NCBI GenBank assembly: GCA_003116975.1
Contig: BGKB01000117.1
Coordinates: 122,436-186,435, forward strand
DNA length: 64,000 bases
Source of the DNA: Aurantiochytrium sp. KH105
Lineage: Eukaryota; Sar; Bigyra; Thraustochytrida; Thraustochytriidae
Direction of reading: 5' to 3'
Position 1 is the first letter of the stretch. Every line of letters begins with the position of its first letter. This document shows positions 27,499 to 37,616 of the stretch, in pieces. Both the position numbers and the translations under genes were made by a program. The notes under the pieces were generated by a model. That model ran no database searches and was not told the DNA's origin. It saw only the letters and a list, made by a program, of their open reading frames with translations.

Positions 27499-29283
27499 CT
27501 ACCTCTTTCTTCTTCTTCGAAATCTCCGAGTTGGCCCCCCCTTTCTTTCATTTGATTGTTTTCTTCTTTCTCTTTCGACCTGATGCTCTTGTGCGTGATC
27601 GCCTTGTAAAAGCTCTCGAAGTTGCCGGTTTTGATCTCTTCGTGCCTTTCTACTTAGCGGCTTCCCATGCTCCGTCCCGCTTTCTGGCTCCATAGCCGCT
27701 GATTCACGCTTGGGTCCTTTTGCCGAACGCACGAGTGATTCCATTGCCGCTATTGACGTCTCAAGTTTTGGAATATCGCGCAAAATGGTCGCCGACGGAT
27801 ATTTTGCAGCGATCTGCTTGCCAAGACAAAAAATGTTTCTGAAGTGGCCAGCTCCAGTATACATTGACTTACGGAGACTGTGGTTAGATGCATCAGTCGT
27901 TCGTCGTCTTTGTGCAATGTCCAGTATAGCCCGTGCTAAGTTTACCGTTTCTGTGATTGAAATCTCAGCGACAATCACACTCGGCTCACCCCAAGAACCA
28001 TCTCCAATTTCCTTGGCAACGAAGAAGATCCTTCTTTCGAATTTTGCAGCGAGAAGAATGGCTTGTTCCAGTGTTTCGGCACTTTTTCCTTCGTGAAACT
28101 CATCCAGTTCATACCAAGCGAGGTAAAAAGTCATCCGGAAAGCTTCCCGGTCTTCAAGCTCGTTGAAAGTTTTCTCGTGGACGATCCTGTTGCGAACATT
28201 TTTGACAGCGATGATCAGGTCACGTGTTTGTGCATGCATTCCCATCGCGAGTTTATTGTTGTTGAGAACATCAATCTTGCCGAAATTTCTCAAATATTCA
28301 TCGAGAACTTTGCTAGCGGTGACGGCCAGCTTTAAATCGCAATTTATGCCTTCCAGCGGATCTCCATGTTTCTCAACAAATTCGACGGCTAGCTTTTGCC
28401 GCTCCCGACTGATCGACATTTTCCCCCGGAGTTCCTCTTCTTCGACGACTTCAATCAACTGATCAATGACTTCAAGACGATCGTGGAGCCTATCCGCTAG
28501 CTCATGGTACTGTTTTTTCATAGAACGAAGCTTGCGGATCTTTTCATGAATCTCTTGAATGGAATCAGAAGCTCTTGATAGCTCCTTCGAAATCTCTTCC
28601 GCGTCACTATCAGGCGACGTTTCCGGGAGATCCATACGTTCCGAGACTGTCGCCTGTCGCGCCCCAAATGTATCGGTCTCAGGCAAAATGTCACCATTTG
28701 TGTTGTTTACCAACAGATTTTGATGTTCCGCATCTTCATAGAATGTATTGACCTTGGCGGCTTCCATTTTGGATGCGTCACTTACGGCTGCGCTCTCGAC
28801 GCTGTGACAATCGGTTGTCTCATTGGAAGCCTTTGGATCGGGACTAGGATTCGGCAAAGACCTCTTCTCTCCTTTTTCTTTTTTATCTTCTTCTTCGAAG
28901 ACCGCGTCCGCCATGGAGCTGCCCAAGTCCTCGTATGTAAGATGCTCGGGATCAAAAAGGTGCACATCAGCGAGCGTCGGTGCAAGAACTTCATCGCCGC
29001 CCACCTGAGATGGGGTGTTGGGATTATGCATGTATTGGAGAGGTTCTTGCGGATTGGAGTGCTCCTTTTGAGCAGATCCACCTGCATCCTCGGTAGACTT
29101 CCTTCTCGCCCTCGTCGTCGTTGCGTTTGTTCGCCTCGACGCGGTAGTGCAAAAGTTGGTGTCGCGCAGGGGGCAAATTTTCCCCGGACTGGCACCAACC
29201 ATTGCAGTGTCCAAGCCGCCGTGCGTGTCCTTCAGCCCTCTCGCGAGCCATGGTGCCGTCCGGCGGCAAAACTTGCCGAGCAT
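27499..29283 (-). CDS. HEPN-like domain protein (larger paralogue)
   Basis: The 594-residue protein begins MLGKFCRRTAPWLARG, a basic N-terminus that could be a mitochondrial presequence. About 180 residues of disordered acidic sequence follow, then a coiled coil (about residues 215-290; IQEIHEKIRKLRSMKKQYHEL). The helical domain at about residues 315-400 has DLKLAVTASKVLDEYLRNFG and VRNRIVHEKTFNELEDREAFR. The R-x4-H (Arg-Asn-Arg-Ile-Val-His) at nt 28175-28195 is the HEPN signature, which forms the RNase or nucleotide-binding site in that superfamily. A second helical region of unknown type and a strongly basic C-terminus follow. The same domain recurs in the small neighbour at 30380-30742. 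I do not know an exact orthologue. RNA binding or cleavage is inferred. Confidence 0.7.
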   Translation of the reverse strand: MLGKFCRRTAPWLARGLKDTHGGLDTAMVGASPGKICPLRDTNFCTTASRRTNATTTRARRKSTEDAGGSAQKEHSNPQEPLQYMHNPNTPSQVGGDEVLAPTLADVHLFDPEHLTYEDLGSSMADAVFEEEDKKEKGEKRSLPNPSPDPKASNETTDCHSVESAAVSDASKMEAAKVNTFYEDAEHQNLLVNNTNGDILPETDTFGARQATVSERMDLPETSPDSDAEEISKELSRASDSIQEIHEKIRKLRSMKKQYHELADRLHDRLEVIDQLIEVVEEEELRGKMSISRERQKLAVEFVEKHGDPLEGINCDLKLAVTASKVLDEYLRNFGKIDVLNNNKLAMGMHAQTRDLIIAVKNVRNRIVHEKTFNELEDREAFRMTFYLAWYELDEFHEGKSAETLEQAILLAAKFERRIFFVAKEIGDGSWGEPSVIVAEISITETVNLARAILDIAQRRRTTDASNHSLRKSMYTGAGHFRNIFCLGKQIAAKYPSATILRDIPKLETSIAAMESLVRSAKGPKRESAAMEPESGTEHGKPLSRKARRDQNRQLRELLQGDHAQEHQVERERRKQSNERKGGPTRRFRRRRKR

Positions 29284-30379
29284 AACTTTCCGCGTGGGCC
29301 CGTCCGCGACCTACGGCGCCCACCTGGCGCGACCGTCCCGCCGATTGACCTCTTGGCGTTTTCGTGGCCGAGCCGAAGCGCCGCCCGACTTCGCTCACCA
29401 GATTGGGGTTGCGCAGACTCTCACCGACCAGCCAGCTGGGAAGGAGGGCAATGCGTTCGTTGTGGAGGCGAACTTGATGCAGCTGGCTGGCTGGCTGGCT
29501 GGCTGGCTGGCGAATAGACGGATGATCGGATGTGGAAAATGTCCAGACTCGCCCGAACGTTTGGGTTCTAAGAGAGACTTCAAGATTGCGATGATGTGAG
29601 CCAAGAAACGCCAAGCAAACAGTTTCGCGAGGATTGTGCTTGGTCGTCTTTTGATTGGTGCGATCATCGCAATGGTAGGGTGAAGGTAGGCCTATGCTTA
29701 TTCGTGGCATGATTCGGGCAAATCATTTGCTGTGCGGCGTTGTCGGTTCGAACATTGTATTGTGGAGGAGCAGTGAAGCAGTGATCATGCCTGAGTTTTT
29801 TTTGCGAGAATTGAAATAGCACAATTGCAGGCCTTCTTCCGCTTCAGATTTGTCTCGTTGTGGTGCAGAGCGCCACGACGGAGCAAGGACAGAAGTAGAA
29901 TAGACTTCAAACTTTCATTGTTGTTGTAGGCCTAGTTGATGGTGGTAGCATTGATTTTTGTACAGAAGGATCGTTGTTGGACGTCTCATCGGTGCAAGGT
30001 CATTGACTTCCTGTCCGGGAAAGGATGAACTCTCTTGAACGTAATGCATGCGTGTGAAGCTGGGCGTGCCAGGTTCCGAAGTGAGAGATCTGGGATTTCT
30101 TTTTTTTCTCAATCACGAAGAAAATTTGAAAGCCCCTGAAACTCTTTTTGAAAACCCCTGGAACCCTTGACCCTCTTTCTTTCTCTCTCCCCCGCGCGCG
30201 TGCGCCCGCGCGCGATCCAGAACGTTTGTGTGATGCTGGAGAATCTTGTTCAACAACGATCGCTTTGCGTTCTCCGATAAAGCGACCTTCCCCTCCCTAT
30301 CCGCCATTGGTTACTCGTTCTCGCCGGTGTTGGACATTGGCGAGCGAGTATTCATTCCTTCATTCATTCATACATACAT
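29284..30379. other. 1.1-kb spacer between the two HEPN-like genes
   Basis: The region immediately upstream of the larger HEPN gene is GC-rich and carries a GCTG/GGCT tetranucleotide microsatellite at 29484-29512. Bases 29600-30380 are AT-richer with TAGGCCTA elements at about 29686 and 29926. No gene was seen. Confidence 0.55.
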
Positions 30380-30742
30380 TCACGAGATGACACATTGTGG
30401 ATCGGTCTCACCACGACGTTCGGCTGCCTTTTGACGAAGGGTCTCGACAGCACGGTTGAAGTCCTCCCTAAAACGTTCGCGATCGTCCACCTCATCGTAG
30501 CCGATTTCGTGGATGAGCTTGTTTCGAATAGTGGCGATCTTGCGCAAGCGACGCTGCGTTTGTGCGTCAAGGCCCTCCGCCGTTGTGATCTTCTCGTGCA
30601 AACCTCTGCCTGTCGCGCCAAAGTCCGTCACTAGCTGCGCCTCCAGGTACTTGCTGGCGATGATCACCAGCTTGACGTCGCAGCACGTGTTTGCAAGCAA
30701 GTCGTCCTCGTGCCCGAGCAGTTTCGCTACCACGGCGCCCAT
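30380..30742 (-). CDS. small stand-alone HEPN-like protein (120 residues)
   Basis: The protein is a single helical domain. It shares with its larger neighbour (27499-29283) the pattern CD(L/V)KL...ASK.L...L..FG, then LDAQT, then (I/V)RN.(L/I)(I/V)HE, then DRE.FR..F. The Arg-Asn-Lys-Leu-Ile-His motif (nt about 30507-30528) is an R-x4-H HEPN signature. The C-terminus is short and charged, ending CVIS, which fits a CaaX-like prenylation box (Cys-Val-Ile-Ser). The start is the first ATG; the frame extends 14 codons further only to a TTG. The two genes lie head-to-tail on the same strand with 1.1 kb between them, consistent with tandem duplication and divergence. Function unknown; RNase or RNA-binding activity is inferred from the fold family. 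Confidence 0.65.
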   Translation of the reverse strand: MGAVVAKLLGHEDDLLANTCCDVKLVIIASKYLEAQLVTDFGATGRGLHEKITTAEGLDAQTQRRLRKIATIRNKLIHEIGYDEVDDRERFREDFNRAVETLRQKAAERRGETDPQCVIS

Positions 30743-31107
30743 CTCCCTTGCACTCTTCTTCGCTCCGCCTGCGGCTCCTACCAACCGCGGGGGCTGAAGG
30801 CACGCAGCGTCACGGCGGGTTCACGCCGACAAGCAAAGGTCTGCTGTCGCGCTGTGCTTGGGCCGATGGTAGTACGAGAATTGTTGCTGGCTTGTGCGCA
30901 TTTTCAGAAATTGCCAGCCAGCTGTAGTAAAGAAACATCTTTGACTCATCGGAGCAAGCAGAATTAGAAGCACGGCGCACGCAGGCAGCATCAAGGCGTC
31001 CGAGTCGCGCACACATAGGTATCATCAAGGCCAGAACAAACTGAGTGTTATAAGATCGCACCATTTATGATCCTTTTCATGGAGAAATGAGAAAACAGGG
31101 CGGTCTC
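30743..31107. other. intergenic region upstream of small HEPN gene
   Basis: 365 bases hold the promoter of the small HEPN-like gene (-) and the 3' end of the SET gene (-). Nothing else was recognised. Confidence 0.5.
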
Positions 31108-33141
31108 CTAGCTAGAAGCGCTTTCGGTTTTTGCGAGCAGAGGCGCAAAGTCTGCATCGAGAACGCGAGAAATGGCGCGTGCCTGGAACACCTTGGACGC
31201 GCGCAAGAGCTTGAGGTCCTCGGCAGGCATCCAAGATGCTGCCGTGTTCATGGACGTCTTCCCGGCAACTTCGCGAGCACGCAAAAGTGCGGTAATGTGC
31301 TTGAGTTGCGCCTCGGCGCGGGGCGCTGACAGGGCTGCAGCTAACTTGACGCCCGTGACAGGATCGACCGCAGACGTGCGTTGATGCATGTACAAGCCCT
31401 CTTGCGTCGCGCCAACGAGCTTGCGGCACGTCGGTTCGCCGCATAGGCACCGAATACGCTTCTCCGCAGGGACGGTGAGCGCATACGAAATTGTGATTTC
31501 GTCACCCTCAGAAATCTCGCGCTGTGCCCAGATACCAACGCGCATACGGCCGTCGACGTTCCAGACCGCTGGCTCAGCATTAGGCTCACAAGAATGATTA
31601 ATGAAGCGTGCCGGGGAGCCCTGCAGCGTGGCGTCGATTCGGAGTCGCGTGCTGAGTGGGAAAATGTACTCGTGGTGCAAACGCCTGTACTTGCCTTCGA
31701 GACGCTGTTTGGCCTGTGCGGCGGTCACGACCTCGCCAGTGACCTCGATGACGAGCGCGCCCTTGGGAATGGTTTCCTGCGCAAAGAGACCCACCCCCAT
31801 TGAAGGCACCTTTGCAGTAGCTACATTGGTCTTGGCCCAAGCGCGCTTGCGAAGCTGCTGGTTCTCGCAAGACTCAGCGCTGCACTCGGAAGGGCACTCG
31901 GCCTCCGTCGACCGGTTGGAACATTGCGACGCAGGACCGCAGGACTCTTTGCGCGATGGGCACTTGCACTGCGCTGGTACGCCCATCATTCGGTCTGTAA
32001 TGCTGAGTGCCTCGGGCGTGTACTCATTGGTTTCCAAGGTCTTGAACTCTGCGCTTGCGACCGCAGGAGAGCGCATCAGGCCGAATGTAGGCCGGCCGCT
32101 TCCAGTGCCACCAGCACGTGAAGACTGCTTTAGCATTTTCTTTCGCTCGTTGTTTTGCAGAGCGCGCAGTTGAGACTCCAAGCTATGGACACGCGCACGA
32201 AACTTGGACTTGACTTCGATGACCTTTTGTCGGACTTGAGCTGCGCTAAAGGTCGCGTTCTCATCAAGAAGCTCGTCTACTCGATGCTTCCGTGGACGGC
32301 CAATCTTGGCACCGAGCTGCTGCTGCGCAAAAGTGCGCATGCGGGGCGCCTTATCAAGCGCTGTTTGCGCAATGCCGTCAAGCGCCTTCTTGGCAGCCTC
32401 TTGATCAAGTAGCTCCCGCCGACCCGGCCCAGGTCCAGCGTCTTCGCCCGTTTTTGCCGTCTCTGTCACGAGCGCATCGGCACGAAGTTTTTTCTTGATT
32501 CCAAAGATTGACTGAAAGACGCGATCCGGGTCGCGACCTCGCTTGCGCTTGGAGTCGCCACCAGTGCCACCAGCGCTCGTGGACGAAGAAGAAGAAGAAG
32601 AAGAAGAAGTCTGCTGCTGTTCAGGAGGTTCTGGCGGCTTGGCATTATCATCAGAAGTCTTGGCATCCACTTTCGCTTTTGCTTCTTCTGCAGTCTTGCT
32701 ATCATTTTCATTCGACGCGACCGGGGCCGTCTCGTCTACGGACATGGGAGCTGCTCCATCTTTAGCGTCAGCTTTAGCTGCGACCTGAGCTGCCGCAATG
32801 GCTGTCGATGAAGCTTTTTCCGCGTCTTCTGCGGCGGTTTCACCCGGAGTCGTCTTCTTATCCACCTCGTTCGCACTAGCCGGCTCCGTGGTCGTTGGCG
32901 CCGCCGACGAGGTAGTGGTTGTTGGCGCCGTCGACGTTGTCGTTGCGGGCGCCTCCGCGTTGCTGGCGGCAGCGTCTGCAGGCTTGTCAGCAGGAGCAGC
33001 CGCGGCTGCGCTTGTGTCCGTGCTGGGGGCGGCGGCCTCCGTGCCCGTGGCGGTGCTAGCGGCGGCGGCAGCGGCCGTGGCGTCGAGCTCCGTCTTCATC
33101 GCGCCGGCGGTCGCGGCCTCGGCGGCCTCTTCGGTCGACAT
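31108..33141 (-). CDS. SET2/ASH1-type histone lysine methyltransferase (AWS-SET-postSET)
   Basis: The 677-residue protein starts with ~190 residues of Ala/Thr/Ser-rich disorder. A basic linker and a coiled-coil segment (RQKVIEVKSKFRARVHSLESQLRAL) follow. An AWS cysteine cluster begins near residue 390 (CKCPSRKESC...CSNRSTEAECPSEC). The SET domain (about 425-555) has GVGLFAQETIPKGALVIEVTGEVV and the cofactor/active-site RFINHSCEPNAE and EGDEITISYAL. Post-SET is CLCGEPTC near residue 567. AWS-SET-postSET with this motif set is typical of H3K36 methyltransferases (SET2, NSD, ASH1); H3K36 specificity is inferred. The tail carries an additional helical region without a recognised SRI or PHD domain. 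The ATG at 33141 is the only good start. Confidence 0.9.
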   Translation of the reverse strand: MSTEEAAEAATAGAMKTELDATAAAAAASTATGTEAAAPSTDTSAAAAAPADKPADAAASNAEAPATTTSTAPTTTTSSAAPTTTEPASANEVDKKTTPGETAAEDAEKASSTAIAAAQVAAKADAKDGAAPMSVDETAPVASNENDSKTAEEAKAKVDAKTSDDNAKPPEPPEQQQTSSSSSSSSSTSAGGTGGDSKRKRGRDPDRVFQSIFGIKKKLRADALVTETAKTGEDAGPGPGRRELLDQEAAKKALDGIAQTALDKAPRMRTFAQQQLGAKIGRPRKHRVDELLDENATFSAAQVRQKVIEVKSKFRARVHSLESQLRALQNNERKKMLKQSSRAGGTGSGRPTFGLMRSPAVASAEFKTLETNEYTPEALSITDRMMGVPAQCKCPSRKESCGPASQCSNRSTEAECPSECSAESCENQQLRKRAWAKTNVATAKVPSMGVGLFAQETIPKGALVIEVTGEVVTAAQAKQRLEGKYRRLHHEYIFPLSTRLRIDATLQGSPARFINHSCEPNAEPAVWNVDGRMRVGIWAQREISEGDEITISYALTVPAEKRIRCLCGEPTCRKLVGATQEGLYMHQRTSAVDPVTGVKLAAALSAPRAEAQLKHITALLRAREVAGKTSMNTAASWMPAEDLKLLRASKVFQARAISRVLDADFAPLLAKTESASS

Positions 33142-33840
33142 GGGCTCGCCGCCGCGGGAGGATCGAGCAGCGCGCGAGAGAGACGGCGCGCGGCCACGAG
33201 AGAGCCCTGTTACGCAGCCGCGGCGCGCGCGAAGCGACGTCTCGCGTACGAGCTTGAGCGTCTGATATCATCCCTCACGCCCTTGTGCGAGCCGTGGTCT
33301 TGTGCGCATCGCACGATTTCCTGCGTGTGTGAATGCGCACAAGACTCGGGGAATGTTGGGCGAGCTCCGAGTCATCATGATCGACGACTTACGTACCGAA
33401 AATTTGAAGCCCTGTGCGTCTTATTCATGTCAGCCAGACCCAGACCCTCTAGCAGGCTCTTCGTTGGTGCCGTGCGGCAATCGCACAAAGCTTTTTGGGC
33501 GTTGTGATCGTGCTCGATTTGCAAAATGCAAAGAGGAGGGGGAACGAGCGCGCGAGTAACAGCTGTAAATAAATAAAAGCAAAGCAAAAGCAAAAAAAGG
33601 TGTGTACCGCGGGGACATGGATGTTCGATAATCGTAGTACTACGCGCGCGGAGTCTCTTGGAGAAAAAGGACCCAACTCTTGCAAGGCATGCGCGCCAGT
33701 GGACGCCGACATGGAGTGGGCCCTCGCACGAAGTGAAAAGTCCAGCCAATGGACTTGACGGCAGCGTGAGCGGGCCGCACGTGGCGACAAATAGCACGGC
33801 GAGGAAGAAAGGAAAGGACCAAGGGAGAACGGCTTTGACG
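33142..33840. other. divergent intergenic region, SET gene (-) and coiled-coil gene (+)
   Basis: GC-rich near the SET start, AT-richer with an AAATAAATAAAAGCAAAGC stretch near 33566-33590. The coiled-coil gene frame is open from a TTG at 33658, but the first ATG is at 33841. No gene was seen. Confidence 0.5.
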
Positions 33841-34767
33841 ATGGCCAGCGAAGAGGCGGACGCTGCTGACGAGGAAGCGCAAAAGACAACAAAGGTGAAA
33901 CCCGTCTTGGACCAACTTCGCGAGGCAGCACGCAGCTATAACCCACGATGGACGACCCAGCGCGCAGTCGAAGATGCTATCGAGCGAACAGCGCTCTTAA
34001 ATGCAGCTTCGCGTAAAGTTGTCAAGGAGGAGCGCAAGGTCTGCAAGACACGGGCAGAAACTTGCGAGCTACTCAACGCGTCCGCAACTCAGGTCATTCG
34101 TGGACTTGTGCAGGCTGTGCAACGACTCGACAAGGAGAATGAAACTCTCAGAAACAGAGGACAACTGTGCGAACGCAGACTACATTCAACACGGCATGCA
34201 CTCGCTGCGATGGCTGCCCAACTCGAAGCTCACCCCGCCCACGAAAACTTTTCGTGGAGTGACGAGGTTCTCCGCTGTGACAGCGACATCACAAGCGACG
34301 AGCCTTCAGAGGCTATCGCTGGACAAGAGATAGCTGAAGAGTTATCGAGCGCTCTTGAAGATGCGGTTGCGCACTTACAGTCCGCGATAAAGTCGTGTCT
34401 GGCCATCTACTCTAGCGCATACAACCCAGAGCGCCAAATTCAAGACCTTGTGAGTATCAGCCAAGGCAGGCATGAGCAGCTGCAACGTTCAAACGCCGAG
34501 TTGGTTGTTCTCGATGAGCGTGTCAGAGAACTTCGGAAACAAGTAGCGCTCGGAATCGAGCAACGGAGCAAAGCTCTCGAAGAGGCCACATCCAAGGCTT
34601 ATACTCGATCTTTTCAGCAGCACCACGCAGAGCTTCATCGCTTGCAGGTCGATCGAGATGCTCTCGTCGTTGAGCTGGCTCGGAAAACTCAGCAAGTTGC
34701 TCTTCTCGATCCCAAGAGGGCCCCTCCGAAGCGCATCGCGCCTCTCAACCTCGCTCCGGCATGCTAG
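33841..34767 (+). CDS. coiled-coil protein of unknown function
   Basis: The 308-residue, soluble, highly charged protein is predicted almost entirely helical. Heptad-rich stretches lie around LVQAVQRLDKENETLRNRGQ and from VVLDERVRELRKQVALGIEQ to the C-terminal LVVELARKTQQVALL. No transmembrane segment, signal peptide or known domain was recognised. The clean 308-codon frame of ordinary composition, with a non-overlapping neighbourhood, supports it as a real gene. A cytoskeletal, ciliary or centrosomal structural role would be typical for such a protein but is not shown. Confidence 0.7.
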   Translation: MASEEADAADEEAQKTTKVKPVLDQLREAARSYNPRWTTQRAVEDAIERTALLNAASRKVVKEERKVCKTRAETCELLNASATQVIRGLVQAVQRLDKENETLRNRGQLCERRLHSTRHALAAMAAQLEAHPAHENFSWSDEVLRCDSDITSDEPSEAIAGQEIAEELSSALEDAVAHLQSAIKSCLAIYSSAYNPERQIQDLVSISQGRHEQLQRSNAELVVLDERVRELRKQVALGIEQRSKALEEATSKAYTRSFQQHHAELHRLQVDRDALVVELARKTQQVALLDPKRAPPKRIAPLNLAPAC

Positions 34768-36247
34768 AGAGAAACGCAACGAGATTTCCAAAAAAGGAAC
34801 TAACAGTAAATAAAGAAATAATACGAACTTCTTCTCACAGACAGTCAAGCGGCCTATCTTTTTCGTCATTTGCATAAGTATCAGAAGCTTCTATCTCCAC
34901 TGACGCCCACTCCCCTTGCACCCGCAATCAGTCACTGAAAACCAAGGCAACAATGAGCCTTTTTTTTTTTTACAAGTACGACTACACACCCACGACGACG
35001 GAGAATCATTTCTACGTCAACACACGCTGGAATCACGTGGGCGCGCTGCATCATTCTGAGATGTGACGGGCCGAAGTCGTCCTGACGTGTCGAATTTAGT
35101 CTTGAAGGGATGAGTCGCCTTGAAATTGCCATGAACCCGCTGCCGGTCACGGTAGTCACTGTCACTTGGCTCCTCGTCGGCCCGCTGACGGGGAGACCCT
35201 ACGCAGTCTCGTGAGGACGATCTTGCCCTCCCCACCGCCCCTGTGTTCTGTTTTCCTCTCAGCTCCGTCACTCCAGATACGCCGGCAAACCTCTCCGACC
35301 GGCAGTGCGCGCTTGACTGAGTGACTGACCGAGTGACTACCAGTAAGTGAGCGAGCCACTCAGCGGCCAGCGAAGACGTCCGCCGAGTCGCTCGCGCTGG
35401 CCGGCCTTTGTGCACGCGCAGAAGTCGCCTCGTATGTCTCCAAGGCGGCCACCACCTTTTCTTTTCTTTTCTTTTCTTTTGTTTGCCCTCTTCCTGGAGC
35501 TTTTTTACCTTATTCCGCTCAGCCCCGTGCGCTGCAGGAAAAGATCCTCACCCGTCGCGCCTTGCCACTTCCGCAAATCATTGCCGCCATGATTGCCGCC
35601 TTCGGGTGCGAATCCGCCCGCCTCGCGTCGCTGGTCGGTGTCGCGGAGGCCGTGCGTGCGCGAGTCCGCCTCGCGCGTCGCTCCTCGGCCGGCAGCGAAG
35701 AAGAGAAGGGCGAGACACCGGACCGCTTCCTCGCCGCCGCATCTGCTGCCGCTCGACGACGCTCCGGGGGTCGTTCGGCGCGGCGTCGCGGCGGCGGCCG
35801 GAGCACGCCGTCGTCTGAAAGCCGCGCGAGCGCGCCGGAGACGACGCCGGCGACGGCCTCGCGCGGCGGCAGCTCAGCTTGCGGAGAGCTCGCTGTGTCG
35901 TGCACGGCGGATATGGCCATCTCTTCGCCGCCCCTCTCCTCGCCTTCGGCGCGGCGAAGCCGGCTGCTCGCCCGCCCGAGAGCTCGCGTGCGCGGCGAGG
36001 GCGTCTGCGCGAGCCCGCGCGAGCCTCGCCTCTTCGGCCGGAGCTCGGGAGCGCGGGCGGGCGCGGCGCGAGCTGCAACAGCAGCTGCAGCTGTAGGCGC
36101 GGGCGACGGGACGAAAGCGTCCCAGGTCACTCACTCGGTCACTCACTTCACTCGATTGCGCTCGAGGCGAGCAAGGCAAGCAAACCCAGAACGGAGCGGA
36201 GGCCGGACGCCGTACGGAGCGCGACGCGAGGCAGGCCAGCGCGCGGG
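34768..36247. other. 1.5-kb intergenic region upstream of the HPP gene
   Basis: Bases 34768-35000 are the 3' end of the coiled-coil gene with a T11 run near 34960. A CTTTT pentanucleotide run lies at 35458-35481. Bases 35560-36247 are extremely GC-rich, with overlapping open frames on both strands (203-229 codons) that look compositional. A transcribed leader or small Ala/Arg-rich protein cannot be excluded. Confidence 0.5.
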
Positions 36248-37018
36248 ATGATGATGCTCGCGAGGAGGCGGAGCGCCGCGGCGGCGGGCTGGAGGGCGGC
36301 CCAGCTGCGATGGGACGCGACGTCGAGCTCGAGCTTGAGATTAGGACGGAGCGCGAGTCCCGCCGCGACGCCGGCCGTGAGCGCGCTCGCGCAGCGGGAG
36401 AGGGCCAAGAGCACGAGCGCGGGCGCAGGCAAGGGGGCGCAGGACAAGGAGGCAGCGGAGACGGCGCCCGCGCAGCCCACGTTTGCGGAGAAGATCAAGG
36501 GGATCGAGGGCGCGCAGCCGCCGCCGACGCCAGGGGTGGACATGATCCTCAAGTCCGGCCTGGGAGGACTCGTTAGCGCGGGCTTGCTTTCCGCGGTACA
36601 TTTCGGAATTACTGACGCGCACGACATGACGATGATCTTGGGGTCGTTTGGGGCGACTTCGGTCTTGCTGTTCGCAGCGCCGGTGGTCCCGTTCTCGCAG
36701 CCGCGTAATGTTATCGGAGGCCATCTGATTTCAGCCTTTGTTGGCGTCTCTGCGCTCAAGCTTTGCGGGGGCAACGCGGCGCTCGCGGTTCCCTTGGCGT
36801 GCGGGGCCTCGATCATGGCCATGCAGGCGACGAACACGGTGCACCCGCCCGCAGGGGGCACTGCACTCATCGCGGTCATGGGGTCCCCGGCTCTCACGGC
36901 GATGGGCTATGGTCTCCTCGTACCTACGGGTCTTGGTTCGGGCCTTCTTGTGGCTTCGGCTGTGCTCTACAACAACACTCTGCGCGGAGCCATGCGTTAT
37001 CCGCAATATTGGTATTAG
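36248..37018 (+). CDS. HPP-family integral membrane protein with organellar presequence
   Basis: The 256-residue protein begins with three Met codons and an Arg/Ala/Ser-rich amphipathic N-terminus (about 85 residues), which reads as a mitochondrial or plastid-type presequence. The HPP domain follows with four to five hydrophobic helices. It contains the family-naming segment NTVHPPAGGTALIAVMG, plus GSFGATSVLLFAAPVVPFSQPRNVIGGH. Plant plastid members of the HPP family have been characterised as nitrite transporters; bacterial ones are less well known. Transport of a small anion across an organelle inner membrane is inferred. The frame is open far upstream in GC-rich DNA, but conservation and targeting features begin here. 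Confidence 0.88.
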   Translation: MMMLARRRSAAAAGWRAAQLRWDATSSSSLRLGRSASPAATPAVSALAQRERAKSTSAGAGKGAQDKEAAETAPAQPTFAEKIKGIEGAQPPPTPGVDMILKSGLGGLVSAGLLSAVHFGITDAHDMTMILGSFGATSVLLFAAPVVPFSQPRNVIGGHLISAFVGVSALKLCGGNAALAVPLACGASIMAMQATNTVHPPAGGTALIAVMGSPALTAMGYGLLVPTGLGSGLLVASAVLYNNTLRGAMRYPQYWY

Positions 37019-37616
37019 AATAAAATGAAACCGTGCCGAGGAACCTGCCAAAAAGATTTATACCGTGGTATACTACCTAAGAAATCACTCTAGTTTATGC
37101 TTACTTACTTGCACACTGGTTAGGTTGAAATTGTTATCACGGCGGGCGGAATGTCTCACTCCTGCATGCAAAACTGGGGGTGCACCTTTTGTCGCGCGCG
37201 ACCCAAGTTCTTTCTCCACATCGCATCGTCGCGTTTCTCCAGATCACAAGTAAAACCAGGCGCTTCTCGACCACGCTGCAGGTGCATCGTTTGTATCGGA
37301 GATGCATCGCATCGTCGTGAATGAGGCGCTCCGCCACAATTCCAACTCATGCGCTTACTCTTGATAGCGTCGGTCACAACGAAATGACATGGTGCGAAAA
37401 AAAACCAACAAGGTATAGCAAAAACTTGACTGCGAATCCAGCGCGCACGGCAAGCTGGCTGACGCGCTGGTGGAGCGCCGACGCCTGCTGCGAAGGAAAG
37501 CGGCGCAAAGGGAAGGAGCGAGCGAGCGAGCAGCGCTTGCGGACCGAGAAAGACTGGGGGTCACAGTAGCAGCAGGAGCACCACCACCACCACCACCAGC
37601 AGGCAGCAGGAGCAGC
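37019..37616. other. intergenic region upstream of the U-box gene
   Basis: About 600 bases: the 3' end of the HPP gene, then the promoter/leader of the U-box gene ending in a CCACCACCACCACC run (37581-37598). No gene was seen. Confidence 0.5.

Noticed and set aside
35519-36251. Two overlapping GC-rich frames (203 and 229 residues) before the HPP gene
   Set aside because: Ala/Arg-rich, both strands open, no conserved segment; most likely promoter/leader of the HPP gene.
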